Numbered from the stretch's first letter, positions 44,870-54,988 are shown. The stretch is DNA of 64,000 bases from Roseburia sp. 831b (GCF_001940165.2 NZ_CP135162.1:1105501-1169500), one strand, 5' to 3'. The notes: a model not told the origin generated them from the letters alone. Made by a program: numbers and translations.

Positions 44870-45820
44870 ATGTGTAAAAAACCGATGATTATTTTGACAG
44901 GACCGACTGCGGTCGGGAAAACAGCACTTTCCATTGACCTTGCAAAAGCCATAAACGGCGCGATTATTTCCGCAGATTCCATGCAGGTTTACCGTCACAT
45001 GGATATTGGTTCCGCAAAAATTACAAAAGAAGAGATGCAGGGCATTCCTCACTATCTGATTGATGTGTTAGAGCCACAGGAGGAATTCCATGTTGTAAAA
45101 TTTGTGGAATTGGCAAAGGCTGCATTGAATGAAATTTACGCCAACGGCCAGATTCCGATTGTGACAGGCGGAACCGGCTTTTACATACAGGCACTTTTAT
45201 ATGACATTGATTTTACAGACCAGGAATGTGACGAAGCATACCGTGAATCCTTAGCACAGATTGCAAAAGAAAAAGGAGCTGATGTCCTCCATGAGATGCT
45301 TCGTGAGGTTGATCCGAAATCAGCCGAGGCCATCCATGCAAACAATGTAAAACGTGTGATACGGGCCTTGGAGTTTTATCATTTGTCCGGGCAGAAAATA
45401 TCCGAACACAACGAGACAGAGCGGGAAAAGACATCTCCGTACCAGTTTGCCTACTTTGTACTAACAGACGACCGCACGCACCTTTATGAACGGATTGAAA
45501 AACGTGTCGATCTAATGATGGAGCAGGGACTTTTAGATGAAGTAAAAAATTTAAAAGCGATGGGCTATCACAGGGATATGGTTTCCATGCAAGGCTTGGG
45601 CTACAAAGAGATTCTAGATGCCCTCGATGGAAAGATAACCTTAGATGAGGCTGTTTTAAAAATCAAAAAAGAAACCAGACATTTTGCAAAACGCCAGTTG
45701 ACATGGTTTAAAAGAGAGCGGGATGTCATCTGGTTTGATAAAGAAAAATATGATTATCGCGATGACGTTATTTTGTGCGATATGATTCAGATACTGAAAG
45801 AAAAGGAGATTTACCGGTAA
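44870..45820 (+). CDS. miaA: tRNA dimethylallyltransferase
   Basis: A 316-residue enzyme that adds the dimethylallyl group to A37 of tRNAs reading UNN codons. The P-loop LTGPTAVGKTALSIDLA, ADSMQVYRHMDIGSAK and VTGGTGFYIQALL are intact. GAAAGG 8 bases upstream favours ATG 44870 over the in-frame ATG at 44840. It ends one base before the next gene and follows mutL, as is common in Firmicutes. Confidence 0.95.
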   Translation: MCKKPMIILTGPTAVGKTALSIDLAKAINGAIISADSMQVYRHMDIGSAKITKEEMQGIPHYLIDVLEPQEEFHVVKFVELAKAALNEIYANGQIPIVTGGTGFYIQALLYDIDFTDQECDEAYRESLAQIAKEKGADVLHEMLREVDPKSAEAIHANNVKRVIRALEFYHLSGQKISEHNETEREKTSPYQFAYFVLTDDRTHLYERIEKRVDLMMEQGLLDEVKNLKAMGYHRDMVSMQGLGYKEILDALDGKITLDEAVLKIKKETRHFAKRQLTWFKRERDVIWFDKEKYDYRDDVILCDMIQILKEKEIYR

Positions 45821-45821
45821 C

Positions 45822-47120
45822 ATGAGTAAGTTAATGGAGGCTCAGTACGAGCAATTAGGAATTTGCAAAGAAGTTTATGAATTTGGAGAAAAGATTGAAG
45901 AATCTTTAAAAGAGCGTTTTAAAGAAATCGATGAGCGTGCAGAATTTAATCAGATGAAAGTCATCAAGGCAATGCAGGATAACCGTGTCAGTGCCGAGTG
46001 TTTTAACAGCACAAGCGGTTATGGATACAATGATTTAGGACGTGACACGCTAGAACAGGTGTACGCATCATGCTTTAAGGGTGAGGACGCGCTGGTTCGC
46101 CCACAGATTACCTGTGGTACCCATGCCTTAGCCTTGGCTTTGATGTCAAATCTTCGCCCTGGTGACGAATTATTATCCCCTGTTGGAAAACCATACGACA
46201 CCTTAGAGGAAGTGATTGGAATCCGTCCATCCAAAGGCTCCTTGGCAGAGTACGGCGTCTCTTACCGTCAGGTTGACCTGTTAGAAGACGGCGAATTTGA
46301 CTACGAGGGAATCAAAAAGGCCATCAATGAAAAGACAAAATTGGTGACCATCCAGCGTTCCAAAGGATACGCTCCAAGAAAAACACTTTCCGTCAAAAGA
46401 ATCGGGGAATTGATTTCCTTTATTAAAAATATCAAACCGGACGTCATCTGCATGGTGGATAACTGTTACGGCGAATTCGTAGAAGAAAGAGAGCCGCTTG
46501 AAGTCGGGGCAGACATGATTGTCGGTTCCTTAATCAAAAATCCAGGTGGCGGATTGTCCCCAATCGGCGGTTATATCGTAGGAAAAAAAGAATGCGTGGA
46601 AAATGCAGCGTATCGTTTGACATCACCAGGACTTGGAAAAGAAGTCGGAGCATCCCTTGGTGTTATCCAGTCCTTCTACCAGGGATTTTTCCTTGCACCA
46701 ACCGTTGTAAGCGGAGCCTTAAAGGGCGCTATCTTTGCTGCAAATATCTATGAAAAATTAGGTTTTTCGGTTGTCCCAAATGCAACAGAATCCAGACATG
46801 ATATCATTCAGGCCATTACATTTGGAAATCCAGATGCCATGTGTGCTTTCTGTGAGGGAATCCAGGCTGCAGCACCGGTTGACAGCTATGTAACCCCAGA
46901 GCCATGGGCAATGCCAGGGTATGACAGCGACGTTATCATGGCGGCAGGTGCATTTGTACAAGGCTCCTCCATTGAATTAAGCGCAGACGGTCCAATCAAG
47001 CCACCGTATGCCGTATATTTCCAGGGCGGACTTACCTGGTATCATGCAAAATTAGGAATTCTGATGTCTTTGCAAAAACTTTATGAACGAAAACTTGTGA
47101 ACCTCGACTTGTTGTGCTAG
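45822..47120 (+). CDS. Methionine gamma-lyase-like PLP protein (COG4100, 'aluminium resistance' family)
   Basis: A 432-residue fold-type I PLP protein. The PLP lysine is probably in SLIKNPGGGLSPIGGYIVG; other family stretches are CGTHALALALMSNLRPGDELLS and VDNCYGEFVEEREPLEVGADM. It resembles Bacillus YnbB, also near the miaA region. Despite the names, its reaction has not been established. AAGGAG 10 bases upstream lies inside the miaA end. The radC promoter is embedded at its 3' end. Confidence 0.88.
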   Translation: MSKLMEAQYEQLGICKEVYEFGEKIEESLKERFKEIDERAEFNQMKVIKAMQDNRVSAECFNSTSGYGYNDLGRDTLEQVYASCFKGEDALVRPQITCGTHALALALMSNLRPGDELLSPVGKPYDTLEEVIGIRPSKGSLAEYGVSYRQVDLLEDGEFDYEGIKKAINEKTKLVTIQRSKGYAPRKTLSVKRIGELISFIKNIKPDVICMVDNCYGEFVEEREPLEVGADMIVGSLIKNPGGGLSPIGGYIVGKKECVENAAYRLTSPGLGKEVGASLGVIQSFYQGFFLAPTVVSGALKGAIFAANIYEKLGFSVVPNATESRHDIIQAITFGNPDAMCAFCEGIQAAAPVDSYVTPEPWAMPGYDSDVIMAAGAFVQGSSIELSADGPIKPPYAVYFQGGLTWYHAKLGILMSLQKLYERKLVNLDLLC

Positions 47121-47123
47121 AAT
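47095..47123 (+). promoter_or_regulatory. Promoter of the radC-mre run
   Basis: TTGTGA (47095-47100) and TAGAAT (47118-47123), spaced by 17 bases, overlap the last codons of the preceding gene and lie about 70 bases before radC. Confidence 0.6.
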
Positions 47124-47191
47124 ATTATGTGAGTTTTTGAGTAGATACTGGTTGACATAAATGACTGTTGGGAGAGTAGACAGGAGAATGT

Positions 47192-47884
47192 ATGAATCAG
47201 TACCCAAAAGTGAAAGATTTACCAATGTCTGAGCGTCCTTATGAGAAATTCGAACACTACGGACCAGCCGCATTAAGTGATGCAGAATTACTTGCTGTCA
47301 TCCTTCGTTTTGGAGGAGCAAGCGGAAGTTCCATCCAGCTTGCACAGTCAATTTTGATGGAACGCAATCAAAATCTTTTGAATCTGTTTGACTTATCGTT
47401 AGAAGAGTTACAAAGCCTTCCGGGTATTGGAAAAGTAAAGTCGATACAGTTAAAATGTGTTGCAGAGCTTACCAAACGGATTGTGAAATCAAAGCGCAAA
47501 GATCCACTTTGTATGACAGATGCAGCCACGGTTGCAGCATACTATATGGAGCAGTTAAGACATGAACAGCAGGAGCAATTGATTGTTGCAATGTTTAACA
47601 CCAAATGTGACTGGATAGGCGATGCCATAATCAGCGTTGGCAGCGTCAATACATCCTTTGTATCGCCGCGCGAAATCTTTTTAAAAGCTTTTGAGAAAAA
47701 AGCCGTTTATCTGATTCTGCTGCACAACCATCCAAGTGGGAATCCGACGCCTTCGAAAGAAGACATGATTGCAACCGAGAAAATTGCAAAAGGCGGCGAA
47801 CTTCTTGGAATTGATTTGGCAGATCATATCATTATAGGTGATAATCAATACTTTAGTTTTAGAGAAAGAGGACTTCTTACATAA
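47192..47884 (+). CDS. radC: RadC-family JAB/MPN protein
   Basis: A 230-residue protein with an N-terminal helix-hairpin-helix-like region (LQSLPGIGKVKSIQLKCV) and a C-terminal JAB metalloprotease-like domain with HNHPSGNPTPSKEDM. The name DNA repair protein RadC is historical; the function is not settled. Its place immediately before mreB is widely conserved in Firmicutes. GGAGA lies 6-8 bases before the ATG. Confidence 0.93.
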   Translation: MNQYPKVKDLPMSERPYEKFEHYGPAALSDAELLAVILRFGGASGSSIQLAQSILMERNQNLLNLFDLSLEELQSLPGIGKVKSIQLKCVAELTKRIVKSKRKDPLCMTDAATVAAYYMEQLRHEQQEQLIVAMFNTKCDWIGDAIISVGSVNTSFVSPREIFLKAFEKKAVYLILLHNHPSGNPTPSKEDMIATEKIAKGGELLGIDLADHIIIGDNQYFSFRERGLLT

Positions 47885-47907
47885 GATACGTCCGAAGGGA
47901 GAAAAGA

Positions 47908-48924
47908 ATGACAAACAACATTTACGGAATTGATCTTGGAACATGCAATATGAAGATTTATTGCAAATCCAGTGGCAAGATCTTAAACGAGAAAAATACA
48001 ATCGCACTGGTGCAGAAAGACCAGATTTATTCCTATGGAGATGCTGCATACGCGATGTATGAAAAAGCACCGGAAACCATTCAGGTAACATTTCCGGTTG
48101 TCAGTGGTGTAATCGCAGATTTCAATAATTTACAGAATATGATTTTTGATTTCTTGGAAAAACATATGAAGGGAAAAGTAAAAGGTGCTGACTTTATTGT
48201 AGCAGTGCCAACCGATATTACAGACGTTGAAAAGCGTGCCTTTTTTGAGATGTTTTTCAAGAGCAGAATGAAACCAAAGAATGTACTCCTTTGTGAAAAA
48301 CCAATTGCAGATGCGGTTGGACTCGGACTTGATGTCAACGAACCAACCGGTATCATGGTAGTTGATATGGGAGCAGACACTACCGAGATTTCTGTTATCT
48401 CATTGGGTGGCCTCGTATTAAGTGATTTGCTTCACTTTGGCGGTAACCGTTTGGACGAATCCATCATCAATTACATTAAGAGAACCTACAACCTGGTAAT
48501 TGGACAAAAAACCGCAAAGTCTTTGAAGGAGATTTTAGGTTCCGGAATCGCTGGAAGAACAGATTCTATGGTTGTGGTAGGACGTGATGTGGTAAGCGGT
48601 CTTCCAATTGAGATGGAAGTGACAGCAGATGTTATCTATGAGGCAATCAAGGACAACCTTGCTTCCATCTGTAACTCCATCAAAATGATTTTAGAGAAAA
48701 CTCCACCAGAACTTGCAAAAGATATCATCCACTCTGGAATTTACATTACCGGTGGCGGATCTTTGATTCACGATGTAGATACCTTATTCCAGGAGATTAC
48801 CGGTATTCAGATTAACACCTGTGAGAATCCGGAAGAATGTGTCGTAAGAGGACTTGTAAAGATTGTTTCCGACGAGAAATTCAAACATCTTTCCTTTAGT
48901 CTTAAGAATAAAATTTTGAAATAG
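47908..48924 (+). CDS. mreB: Rod-shape protein MreB (actin homologue)
   Basis: A 338-residue actin-like ATPase that organises lateral wall synthesis. Phosphate loop 1 is YGIDLGTCNMKIYC, phosphate loop 2 is VVDMGADTTEISVISLGGL, and the adenosine motif is GIYITGGGSLI. Some positions differ from canonical MreB (for example VPTDITDVEKRAF in place of the usual P-GIT-VERRA), so it is a somewhat divergent copy, yet it heads mreC and mreD. GAAGGGAG lies about 8 bases before the ATG. Confidence 0.92.
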   Translation: MTNNIYGIDLGTCNMKIYCKSSGKILNEKNTIALVQKDQIYSYGDAAYAMYEKAPETIQVTFPVVSGVIADFNNLQNMIFDFLEKHMKGKVKGADFIVAVPTDITDVEKRAFFEMFFKSRMKPKNVLLCEKPIADAVGLGLDVNEPTGIMVVDMGADTTEISVISLGGLVLSDLLHFGGNRLDESIINYIKRTYNLVIGQKTAKSLKEILGSGIAGRTDSMVVVGRDVVSGLPIEMEVTADVIYEAIKDNLASICNSIKMILEKTPPELAKDIIHSGIYITGGGSLIHDVDTLFQEITGIQINTCENPEECVVRGLVKIVSDEKFKHLSFSLKNKILK

Positions 48925-48932
48925 GAGCAAAT

Positions 48933-49790
48933 ATGAGACGGAAATCAAAATTTAATTTTCCAGCAAAATACCTTTTGATTGGGTTGACCGGAATCTGTGT
49001 TGTTGGTATGTTGGTCAGTTTTACACTCAACATATCCGGTGGCCCTTTAAACACCGCAGCTGGCGTTGTCTTTGTCCCAATGCAAAAAGGAATTAATTCT
49101 GTTGGAGAATGGATTTCAAACAAGGCATCTGCACTAAAAAGCTTAAATGATGTTATGGCAGAGAACAAAGAGTTGCAAAGCCAGGTTGATAAGCTGACTT
49201 CCGAACTGAATACAACAAAGTTAGAGCAATACGAATTAGAAAATTTAAGAGAACTGTACGACCTGGATCAGAAATATCCAAGTTACAAAAAAGTTGCTGC
49301 AAATGTTATTGGCAAAAGCAGTGGCAACTGGTTCTCTACCTTTACGATTGATAAAGGTTCCGATGATGGTATTGAAAAAGATATGAATGTAATCGCCGGC
49401 AGCGGTCTGGTTGGAATTGTCACTGACGTCGGACCAAACTATGCGAAAATATGTTCGATTATCGATGATACCAGAAAAGTAAGTGGTATGGTTTCTACAA
49501 CCTCTGATAATCTGATTGTCTCCGGTAATTTAGAGAGCATGAATGAAGATATGGTCATTAATTTTTCGAATCTTCGCGATTCTGATGATCAGGTTCAGGT
49601 TGGAGATCCGGTTGTGACCTCCTATGTCTCCACCGAATACCAGCAAGGCATTTTAATTGGTTATATCAGTTCCATCAAGACAGATTCTAATAATCTGACA
49701 AAATCTGGAACCATCACACCTGCCGTAGATTTTGAGCATATGGAAGAAGTTTTAGTCATTTTGGATAAGAAACAGACAGTAGAGGATTAA
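48933..49790 (+). CDS. mreC: Rod-shape protein MreC
   Basis: A 285-residue single-pass protein: basic N terminus, one TM helix (about 11-31), a coiled coil (about 65-105) and two beta-barrel subdomains containing NVIAGSGLVGIVTDVGPNYAKICSIIDD. MreC bridges MreB/MreD and PBP2. It starts 8 bases after mreB and ends one base before mreD. Confidence 0.94.
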   Translation: MRRKSKFNFPAKYLLIGLTGICVVGMLVSFTLNISGGPLNTAAGVVFVPMQKGINSVGEWISNKASALKSLNDVMAENKELQSQVDKLTSELNTTKLEQYELENLRELYDLDQKYPSYKKVAANVIGKSSGNWFSTFTIDKGSDDGIEKDMNVIAGSGLVGIVTDVGPNYAKICSIIDDTRKVSGMVSTTSDNLIVSGNLESMNEDMVINFSNLRDSDDQVQVGDPVVTSYVSTEYQQGILIGYISSIKTDSNNLTKSGTITPAVDFEHMEEVLVILDKKQTVED

Positions 49791-49791
49791 G

Positions 49792-50310
49792 ATGAGAAGA
49801 AAAATCACAGTTTTTATCATAATAGCCGTCTGTTTCTTACTGCAGACGACACTTTTTCAGGCATTATCATTCGCATCTATCTCACCCAACCTGCTGATTA
49901 TTGTGACAGCATCGTTTGGTTTTATGCGAGGGAAAAAAGAAGGGTTATGGATTGGCTTTTTTAGCGGCTTACTGCTAGATATTTTTAGCGGAAGTATATT
50001 AGGCTTTTATGCGTTGCTTTATATGTACATTGGTTATATCAACGGATGTTTCCGCAAAATGTTTTTCCCGGAGGATATTAAACTTCCATTGGCGTTGATT
50101 GCAGGAAGTGATTTGACCTGCAACTTTGTCATTTATATTTTAAGATTCTTCTTCCGCGGGAAATTCCAGATTGGATACTATCTGTTCCACATTATTTTAC
50201 CGGAACTGGTATATACCATGCTGATTACGATATTTTTATATTTTGTAATCCTCAAAATAAATCAACGTCTTGAAGTGATAGAAAAAAGGAGCGCAAGTAA
50301 GTTTGTTTGA
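49792..50310 (+). CDS. mreD: Rod-shape protein MreD
   Basis: A 172-residue, very hydrophobic protein with about five transmembrane helices. Conserved features include FGFMRGKKEGLWIGFFSGLLLDIFSG split around helix 3. It is part of the elongasome with MreC and overlaps the PBP2 gene by 8 bases. Confidence 0.92.
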   Translation: MRRKITVFIIIAVCFLLQTTLFQALSFASISPNLLIIVTASFGFMRGKKEGLWIGFFSGLLLDIFSGSILGFYALLYMYIGYINGCFRKMFFPEDIKLPLALIAGSDLTCNFVIYILRFFFRGKFQIGYYLFHIILPELVYTMLITIFLYFVILKINQRLEVIEKRSASKFV

Positions 50311-53200
50311 GCATATAAAAGATTTTTTGAAAGACATACTAAAATCCAGACTTCTCGTGGCTGCCATTGTCATGATTGTGTTGTTTGGCATTATGATTTT
50401 ACGCGTTTTTGTCTTACAGGTCGTAAATGGAAAAAGCTATCAGGAGAATTATAAACTCAAAATTGTAAAAGAGCGTACTATCAATGGTACACGTGGTAAT
50501 ATTTATGATTCTGAGGGAAATTTACTGGCATACAATGAACTCGCCTATTCCATTACAATTGAAGATAATGGTAACTACGATTCTACAAAAGAAAAAAACA
50601 TTTCCTTAAACGCTGAGATTGCAACCATTATCTCTGCTTTAGAGAAAAACGGAGACAGCATTGACAATGATTTTGAAGTTTCCTTAAATGATGATGGAAC
50701 TTATGCATTTAACGTAAGCGGAACCGCTTTAAAACGTTTTCTTGCGGATGTTTATGGTTCTACTTCTTATGATAACCTGACGTTAGCTTATGGGAAAAAG
50801 CTTCATCTTAACTATAATCCGGCAGAAGCAACACCGGATCAGGTAATCGAATATCTTTCCAGTAAAGAACAATTTCGAATTAATGTTGGGGATGAAAATG
50901 TTCCAACCTATTCCCAGAAAGAGCTTTACGAAATCGTAGTAGTCCGATATGGAATGTATGAAAACAGTTACAAGAAATACATTTCGACTACCATTGCATC
51001 AAACGTATCCGAAAATACCGTTGCCTACATCAGTGAGCACTCGAATGAGATTCAGGGTGTAGAGGTAGTAGAGGATACGATTCGAAAATACAACGACAGC
51101 AAATATTTTGCGTCCATCATCGGATACACGGGTAAGATTTCCCAGGAGGAATACGACACCCTGTCAAAAGATGATGACAGTTATACTTTAAATGATATCG
51201 TCGGAAAAGCCGGTATCGAACAATATATGGATACACAGCTGCAAGGAAAAAAAGGATACGAAAAACTCTATGTAGACTACCTTGGAAAAGCGGTTGAAGT
51301 TATTGACCGGAAGGAATCCAGTTCCGGAAATGATGTCTATCTTTCTATCCGGGCAGATTTACAAAAAGCGGTTTATGACCTGTTAGAGCAGGAGATTGCG
51401 GGAATTGTTTATAGCAAGATTGAAAATATCAAAAACTACGACTCCTCTAGCGCTGCAAGTGCATCCGACATTAAGATTCCAATTGATGATGTCTACTTTG
51501 CATTGATTAACAACAATGTCATTGACACCGATCATTTTGAGGCAGACGATGCAAGCGCAACCGAGCGCGCTGTTTATCAGGCATTCGCCTCCCGTCAGTC
51601 AACCTCACTTTCTATGGTAGAGGCTGAATTAAACGGCAGTACAAATACACCGTTTGCAAGTATGTCATCCGAAATGCAGGATTACATCACCTATGTCATT
51701 TCCTTTTTGAAATCAAACAAAGTACTTCTTACCGATAAGATTGATACCTCGGACGAGGTTTATCAGGCATGGAAAGAGGGTACGATTGGTCCGTCTGAAT
51801 ATTTAAACCATGCGATTTCAAAAGGCTGGATTGACATTACCACATTTGCCGTAGACGAAAAATATGCGGATTCCGCAGAAATCTATCAGGCTTTGTGCGA
51901 TTATATTTTAGGGGATTTATCGACAGATTTATCCTTTTCCAAACTTGTTTATCAGTATATGATTAAAGAGGATGCGATATCCGGTCAGCAGCTTTGCCTG
52001 ATTTTGTATGATCAGGGCGTTCTTACCTATGATGATGAGGAAATTGCCGCATTGACAAATGGTAATATCAGTGCCTATGATTTTATGAAAGAAAAAATCA
52101 AAAATTTAGAGATTACACCGGCTCAGCTTGCGCTAGATCCATGTTCCGGCTCCTGTGTTATCTCAGACCCGAATACCGGAAATATTTTAGCGCTTGTGTC
52201 TTATCCGGGATATGACAATAACAAGCTTGCCAATACGGTTGATGCCGACTACTTTAATTCCTTGAATTCAGATTTGTCCCTGCCGCTTTATAACTATGCG
52301 ACACAGCAGCGAACTGCACCTGGATCTACCTTTAAGATGGTATCTGCAACTGCAGGTCTTGCGGAGCATGTGATTACAACAACAGAACAAATCAATGACT
52401 TAGGTAAGTACATGAACGTCAGCAATGAACCGGAATGTTGGGCGTATCCAGGATTTACCCATGGAAATATCAATGTTTCCGAGGCAATCCGTGATTCCTG
52501 TAACTACTTTTTCTATGAAGTGGGTTACAGACTTGCCACAAACAACTATACAACGGCATATGACGATGCACTTGGTATCTCAAAGATTCAAAAATACGCA
52601 TCACTTTATGGATTAAATGATACAACCGGTATCGAGATTCAGGAAAATGACCCGAATGAGGCAGACAGTTATCCTGTCATGGCAGCAATCGGACAGAGTA
52701 ATAATAACTACACCACGGTTCAGTTATCCCGCTATGTCACAGCGATTGCAAACAGCGGAACGGTATATAATTACAGCCTTTTAAGCAAGGTGACAAGTTC
52801 CGACGGTACGGTGCTTGAGACTTATGGACCAACGGTAAAAAATACCGTGGATGTTTTAGATGCTTTCTCCTGGGATGCCATCCACAGCGGTATGCGCATG
52901 GTGGTAACCGACAGTCTTTCTGAATATTTTGCAAACTTCCCGGTTGAGGTTGCCGGAAAAACCGGTACGGCACAGCAGACACCGACACGTCCGAACCACG
53001 CGCTGTTTGTTGGGTATGCACCTTATAACAACCCGGAAATTACAATTGCAACACGTATTGCATACGGATATTCTTCCCACAATGCGGCAGAAGTATCCCG
53101 CAATATTATGGCATATTATTTCAACATTGAAAGTGAAGATGAACTATTGAATGGTCAGGCAGAAAATCTGAATGCGACCTCAAATGGATTTACGGACTAG
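50303..53200 (+). CDS. mrdA: Class B penicillin-binding protein PBP2 (elongasome transpeptidase) with large insertion
   Basis: A 965-residue protein. TTG 50303 is the start: AAGGAG lies 11 bases upstream and the gene overlaps mreD. One TM helix (about 17-37) is followed by the dimerisation domain (about 55-360). Catalytic motifs are complete: SxxK in TAPGSTFKMVSA, SxN in RDSCNYFFYEVG and KTG in AGKTGTAQQ. Typical PBP2 is about 620-720 residues; here about 250 extra residues (about 375-615) lie before the transpeptidase core, starting KNYDSSSAASASDIKIP and rich in short helices. It makes the lateral wall crosslinks together with RodA, encoded 4.7 kb downstream. Confidence 0.93.
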   Translation: MFEHIKDFLKDILKSRLLVAAIVMIVLFGIMILRVFVLQVVNGKSYQENYKLKIVKERTINGTRGNIYDSEGNLLAYNELAYSITIEDNGNYDSTKEKNISLNAEIATIISALEKNGDSIDNDFEVSLNDDGTYAFNVSGTALKRFLADVYGSTSYDNLTLAYGKKLHLNYNPAEATPDQVIEYLSSKEQFRINVGDENVPTYSQKELYEIVVVRYGMYENSYKKYISTTIASNVSENTVAYISEHSNEIQGVEVVEDTIRKYNDSKYFASIIGYTGKISQEEYDTLSKDDDSYTLNDIVGKAGIEQYMDTQLQGKKGYEKLYVDYLGKAVEVIDRKESSSGNDVYLSIRADLQKAVYDLLEQEIAGIVYSKIENIKNYDSSSAASASDIKIPIDDVYFALINNNVIDTDHFEADDASATERAVYQAFASRQSTSLSMVEAELNGSTNTPFASMSSEMQDYITYVISFLKSNKVLLTDKIDTSDEVYQAWKEGTIGPSEYLNHAISKGWIDITTFAVDEKYADSAEIYQALCDYILGDLSTDLSFSKLVYQYMIKEDAISGQQLCLILYDQGVLTYDDEEIAALTNGNISAYDFMKEKIKNLEITPAQLALDPCSGSCVISDPNTGNILALVSYPGYDNNKLANTVDADYFNSLNSDLSLPLYNYATQQRTAPGSTFKMVSATAGLAEHVITTTEQINDLGKYMNVSNEPECWAYPGFTHGNINVSEAIRDSCNYFFYEVGYRLATNNYTTAYDDALGISKIQKYASLYGLNDTTGIEIQENDPNEADSYPVMAAIGQSNNNYTTVQLSRYVTAIANSGTVYNYSLLSKVTSSDGTVLETYGPTVKNTVDVLDAFSWDAIHSGMRMVVTDSLSEYFANFPVEVAGKTGTAQQTPTRPNHALFVGYAPYNNPEITIATRIAYGYSSHNAAEVSRNIMAYYFNIESEDELLNGQAENLNATSNGFTD

Positions 53201-53213
53201 GAGGTGACAAAAC

Positions 53214-53906
53214 ATGGAACAGGCAGTCATCCTGAAAAGTGAAAAGAACGGGCTTCATCTACATTTGAATCCGTCCCTTCCTTTTCCAACATTGCTAGAA
53301 GAAATTGTAAAGAAATTTAAAGAATCGGAAAACTTTTTTAAAAACGCCAAGGTTGCGATTTCCTTTGGTGGGCGTGAATTGTCAGAAGAAGAGGAAAACC
53401 AGATTGTAGATGCCATTTCCTCAAACACCCGAATTCAGATTCTTTGTATTTTAAACCATGATGCAGTGACAGAAGAAGTCATTCGTCAAAAAACAAAAGC
53501 GCTGGTAGAGCTAGAACCGGAACCTGTACCGGTCGCAAAAAAAGCCTCCAGCAGTTCCATTTACAGGGGTTCCCTAAAAGATGGACAAGTTTTAGAGTCT
53601 ACGGAGAGCCTCCTTATTATGGGGGATGTGCCTCCGACTGCAACCGTTATTTCGGTTGGAAATGTAATTGTATTAGGCTTGTTACAAGGTAAAGTACAAG
53701 CCGGTGCCAAAGGCGATGATACTTCTGTCATCGCAGCAACCCAGTTTGACCCGAACCGTTTTATGATTGGATCAAACTGCTATCAAAGAGAAGAAAAACG
53801 CAACCGCTTTTCTTTTAAATCCAAAAATAAGACTCCGGAGGCAAAGATAGCTTCTGTCTCCGAGGGGATTATTCATATTGTACCGTTAGAAGAATTTTCC
53901 TTTTAA
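53214..53906 (+). CDS. minC: Septum-site inhibitor MinC
   Basis: A 230-residue protein. The N-terminal FtsZ-inhibiting domain (about 1-105) precedes a short linker and the C-terminal beta-helix (about 115-220): GQVLESTESLLIMGDVPPTATVISVGNVIVLGLLQG is its conserved stretch (split over several turns). It pairs with MinD to block division near the poles. The tail beyond the beta-helix (about 180-230) is longer than usual. Confidence 0.94.
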   Translation: MEQAVILKSEKNGLHLHLNPSLPFPTLLEEIVKKFKESENFFKNAKVAISFGGRELSEEEENQIVDAISSNTRIQILCILNHDAVTEEVIRQKTKALVELEPEPVPVAKKASSSSIYRGSLKDGQVLESTESLLIMGDVPPTATVISVGNVIVLGLLQGKVQAGAKGDDTSVIAATQFDPNRFMIGSNCYQREEKRNRFSFKSKNKTPEAKIASVSEGIIHIVPLEEFSF

Positions 53907-53939
53907 CCGGTACCAAATCATAACAGGAGGTCATTCTTG

Positions 53940-54740
53940 ATGAGTGAAGTAATCACTTTCACATCAGGTAAAGGCGGCGTTGGGAAAACAACTACAACAG
54001 CCAACGTTGGCGCAGGACTTTCACAGTTAGATAAAAAAGTCGTATTGGTGGATGCTGATATCGGCTTACGAAATCTGGATGTAGTTATGGGACTTGAGAA
54101 TCGGATTCTTTATACGATTGCAGATGTTTTAAATGGAAAATGCCGCTTGAAACAGGCATTGATCAAAGACAAACGCTTTCCGAATCTCTATGTCATTCCA
54201 TCCGCACAGGCAAGGGCTGGATGCCAGATTACGCCCACGCGGATGAAAACTTTTTTTCAGGATTTAAAGGAACAGTTTGACTATATTCTAGTTGACTGTC
54301 CAGCCGGAATTGAGCAGGGATTTTTCAATGCAATTTCTGGAATTGACCGGGCAATCGTTGTGACAACTCCGCAGATTGCCTCCCTTCATGATGCAGATTG
54401 CGTCTTACAGCTTTTAGAGCATCAAAAGATACCAAAAATTGATGTCTTACTAAACGGTTATGACAAAAAAATGGTAAAACGCGGTCATATGTTATCCAAT
54501 ACCGATGTTGAGGAAGTTTTAGAACGTCCGCTGCTTGGCACGATTCCAAAAGACAATGCCGTAATTATCAGTCAAAACCAGGGCGAAACGATTTTTAACA
54601 TTCATTCCAACCTGAAAATGGATTATGAGAAAATCTGTAACGCAATCATCTATGGAGCATCTGACGAGAGGTATCCTATAAAACGGACACCTGTCTTTTC
54701 CTTTTTCAGACGTGAGGAACGGAAGAAGGTGACTGTATGA
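53940..54740 (+). CDS. minD: Septum-site ATPase MinD
   Basis: A 266-residue deviant Walker ATPase (KGGVGKTTTTANVGAGL) that recruits MinC to the membrane. Switch motifs VDADIGLRNLDVVMGLE and DCPAGIEQGFFNA are intact, and the C terminus ends with the basic amphipathic segment FSFFRREERKK for membrane binding. AGGAGG 9 bases upstream supports ATG 53940 over the TTG just before it. It overlaps minE by 4 bases. Confidence 0.96.
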   Translation: MSEVITFTSGKGGVGKTTTTANVGAGLSQLDKKVVLVDADIGLRNLDVVMGLENRILYTIADVLNGKCRLKQALIKDKRFPNLYVIPSAQARAGCQITPTRMKTFFQDLKEQFDYILVDCPAGIEQGFFNAISGIDRAIVVTTPQIASLHDADCVLQLLEHQKIPKIDVLLNGYDKKMVKRGHMLSNTDVEEVLERPLLGTIPKDNAVIISQNQGETIFNIHSNLKMDYEKICNAIIYGASDERYPIKRTPVFSFFRREERKKVTV

Positions 54741-54979
54741 AGACAGCACACAGATATCCTTTTTCCAACAGATTTGCAAAAGAACGCCTTCGCCTTCTCT
54801 TAGAGCAAAATCACAGAGAAATTGACGAGGAAACGGTCGAAAAGATTCAGGCAGAAGTCGGTACGCTTGTCACAAAATATCTGGATATTCCGCCTGAAAA
54901 TATTGAAGTGAAAATTATACTAAAGGATGATCAGAAGAGGTCTTTTCGAGGGGACTTTTCTGAGAAGAAAGAGGCCTAG
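54737..54979 (+). CDS. minE: Min topological-specificity factor MinE
   Basis: An 80-residue protein with the anti-MinCD helix region (AKERLRLLLEQNH) and the C-terminal topological domain ending IEVKIILKDDQK. Presence of MinE indicates an oscillating Min system rather than the DivIVA/MinJ type. It overlaps minD (ATGA), indicating coupled translation. Confidence 0.93.
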   Translation: MKTAHRYPFSNRFAKERLRLLLEQNHREIDEETVEKIQAEVGTLVTKYLDIPPENIEVKIILKDDQKRSFRGDFSEKKEA

Positions 54980-54988
54980 AACAAAAAA

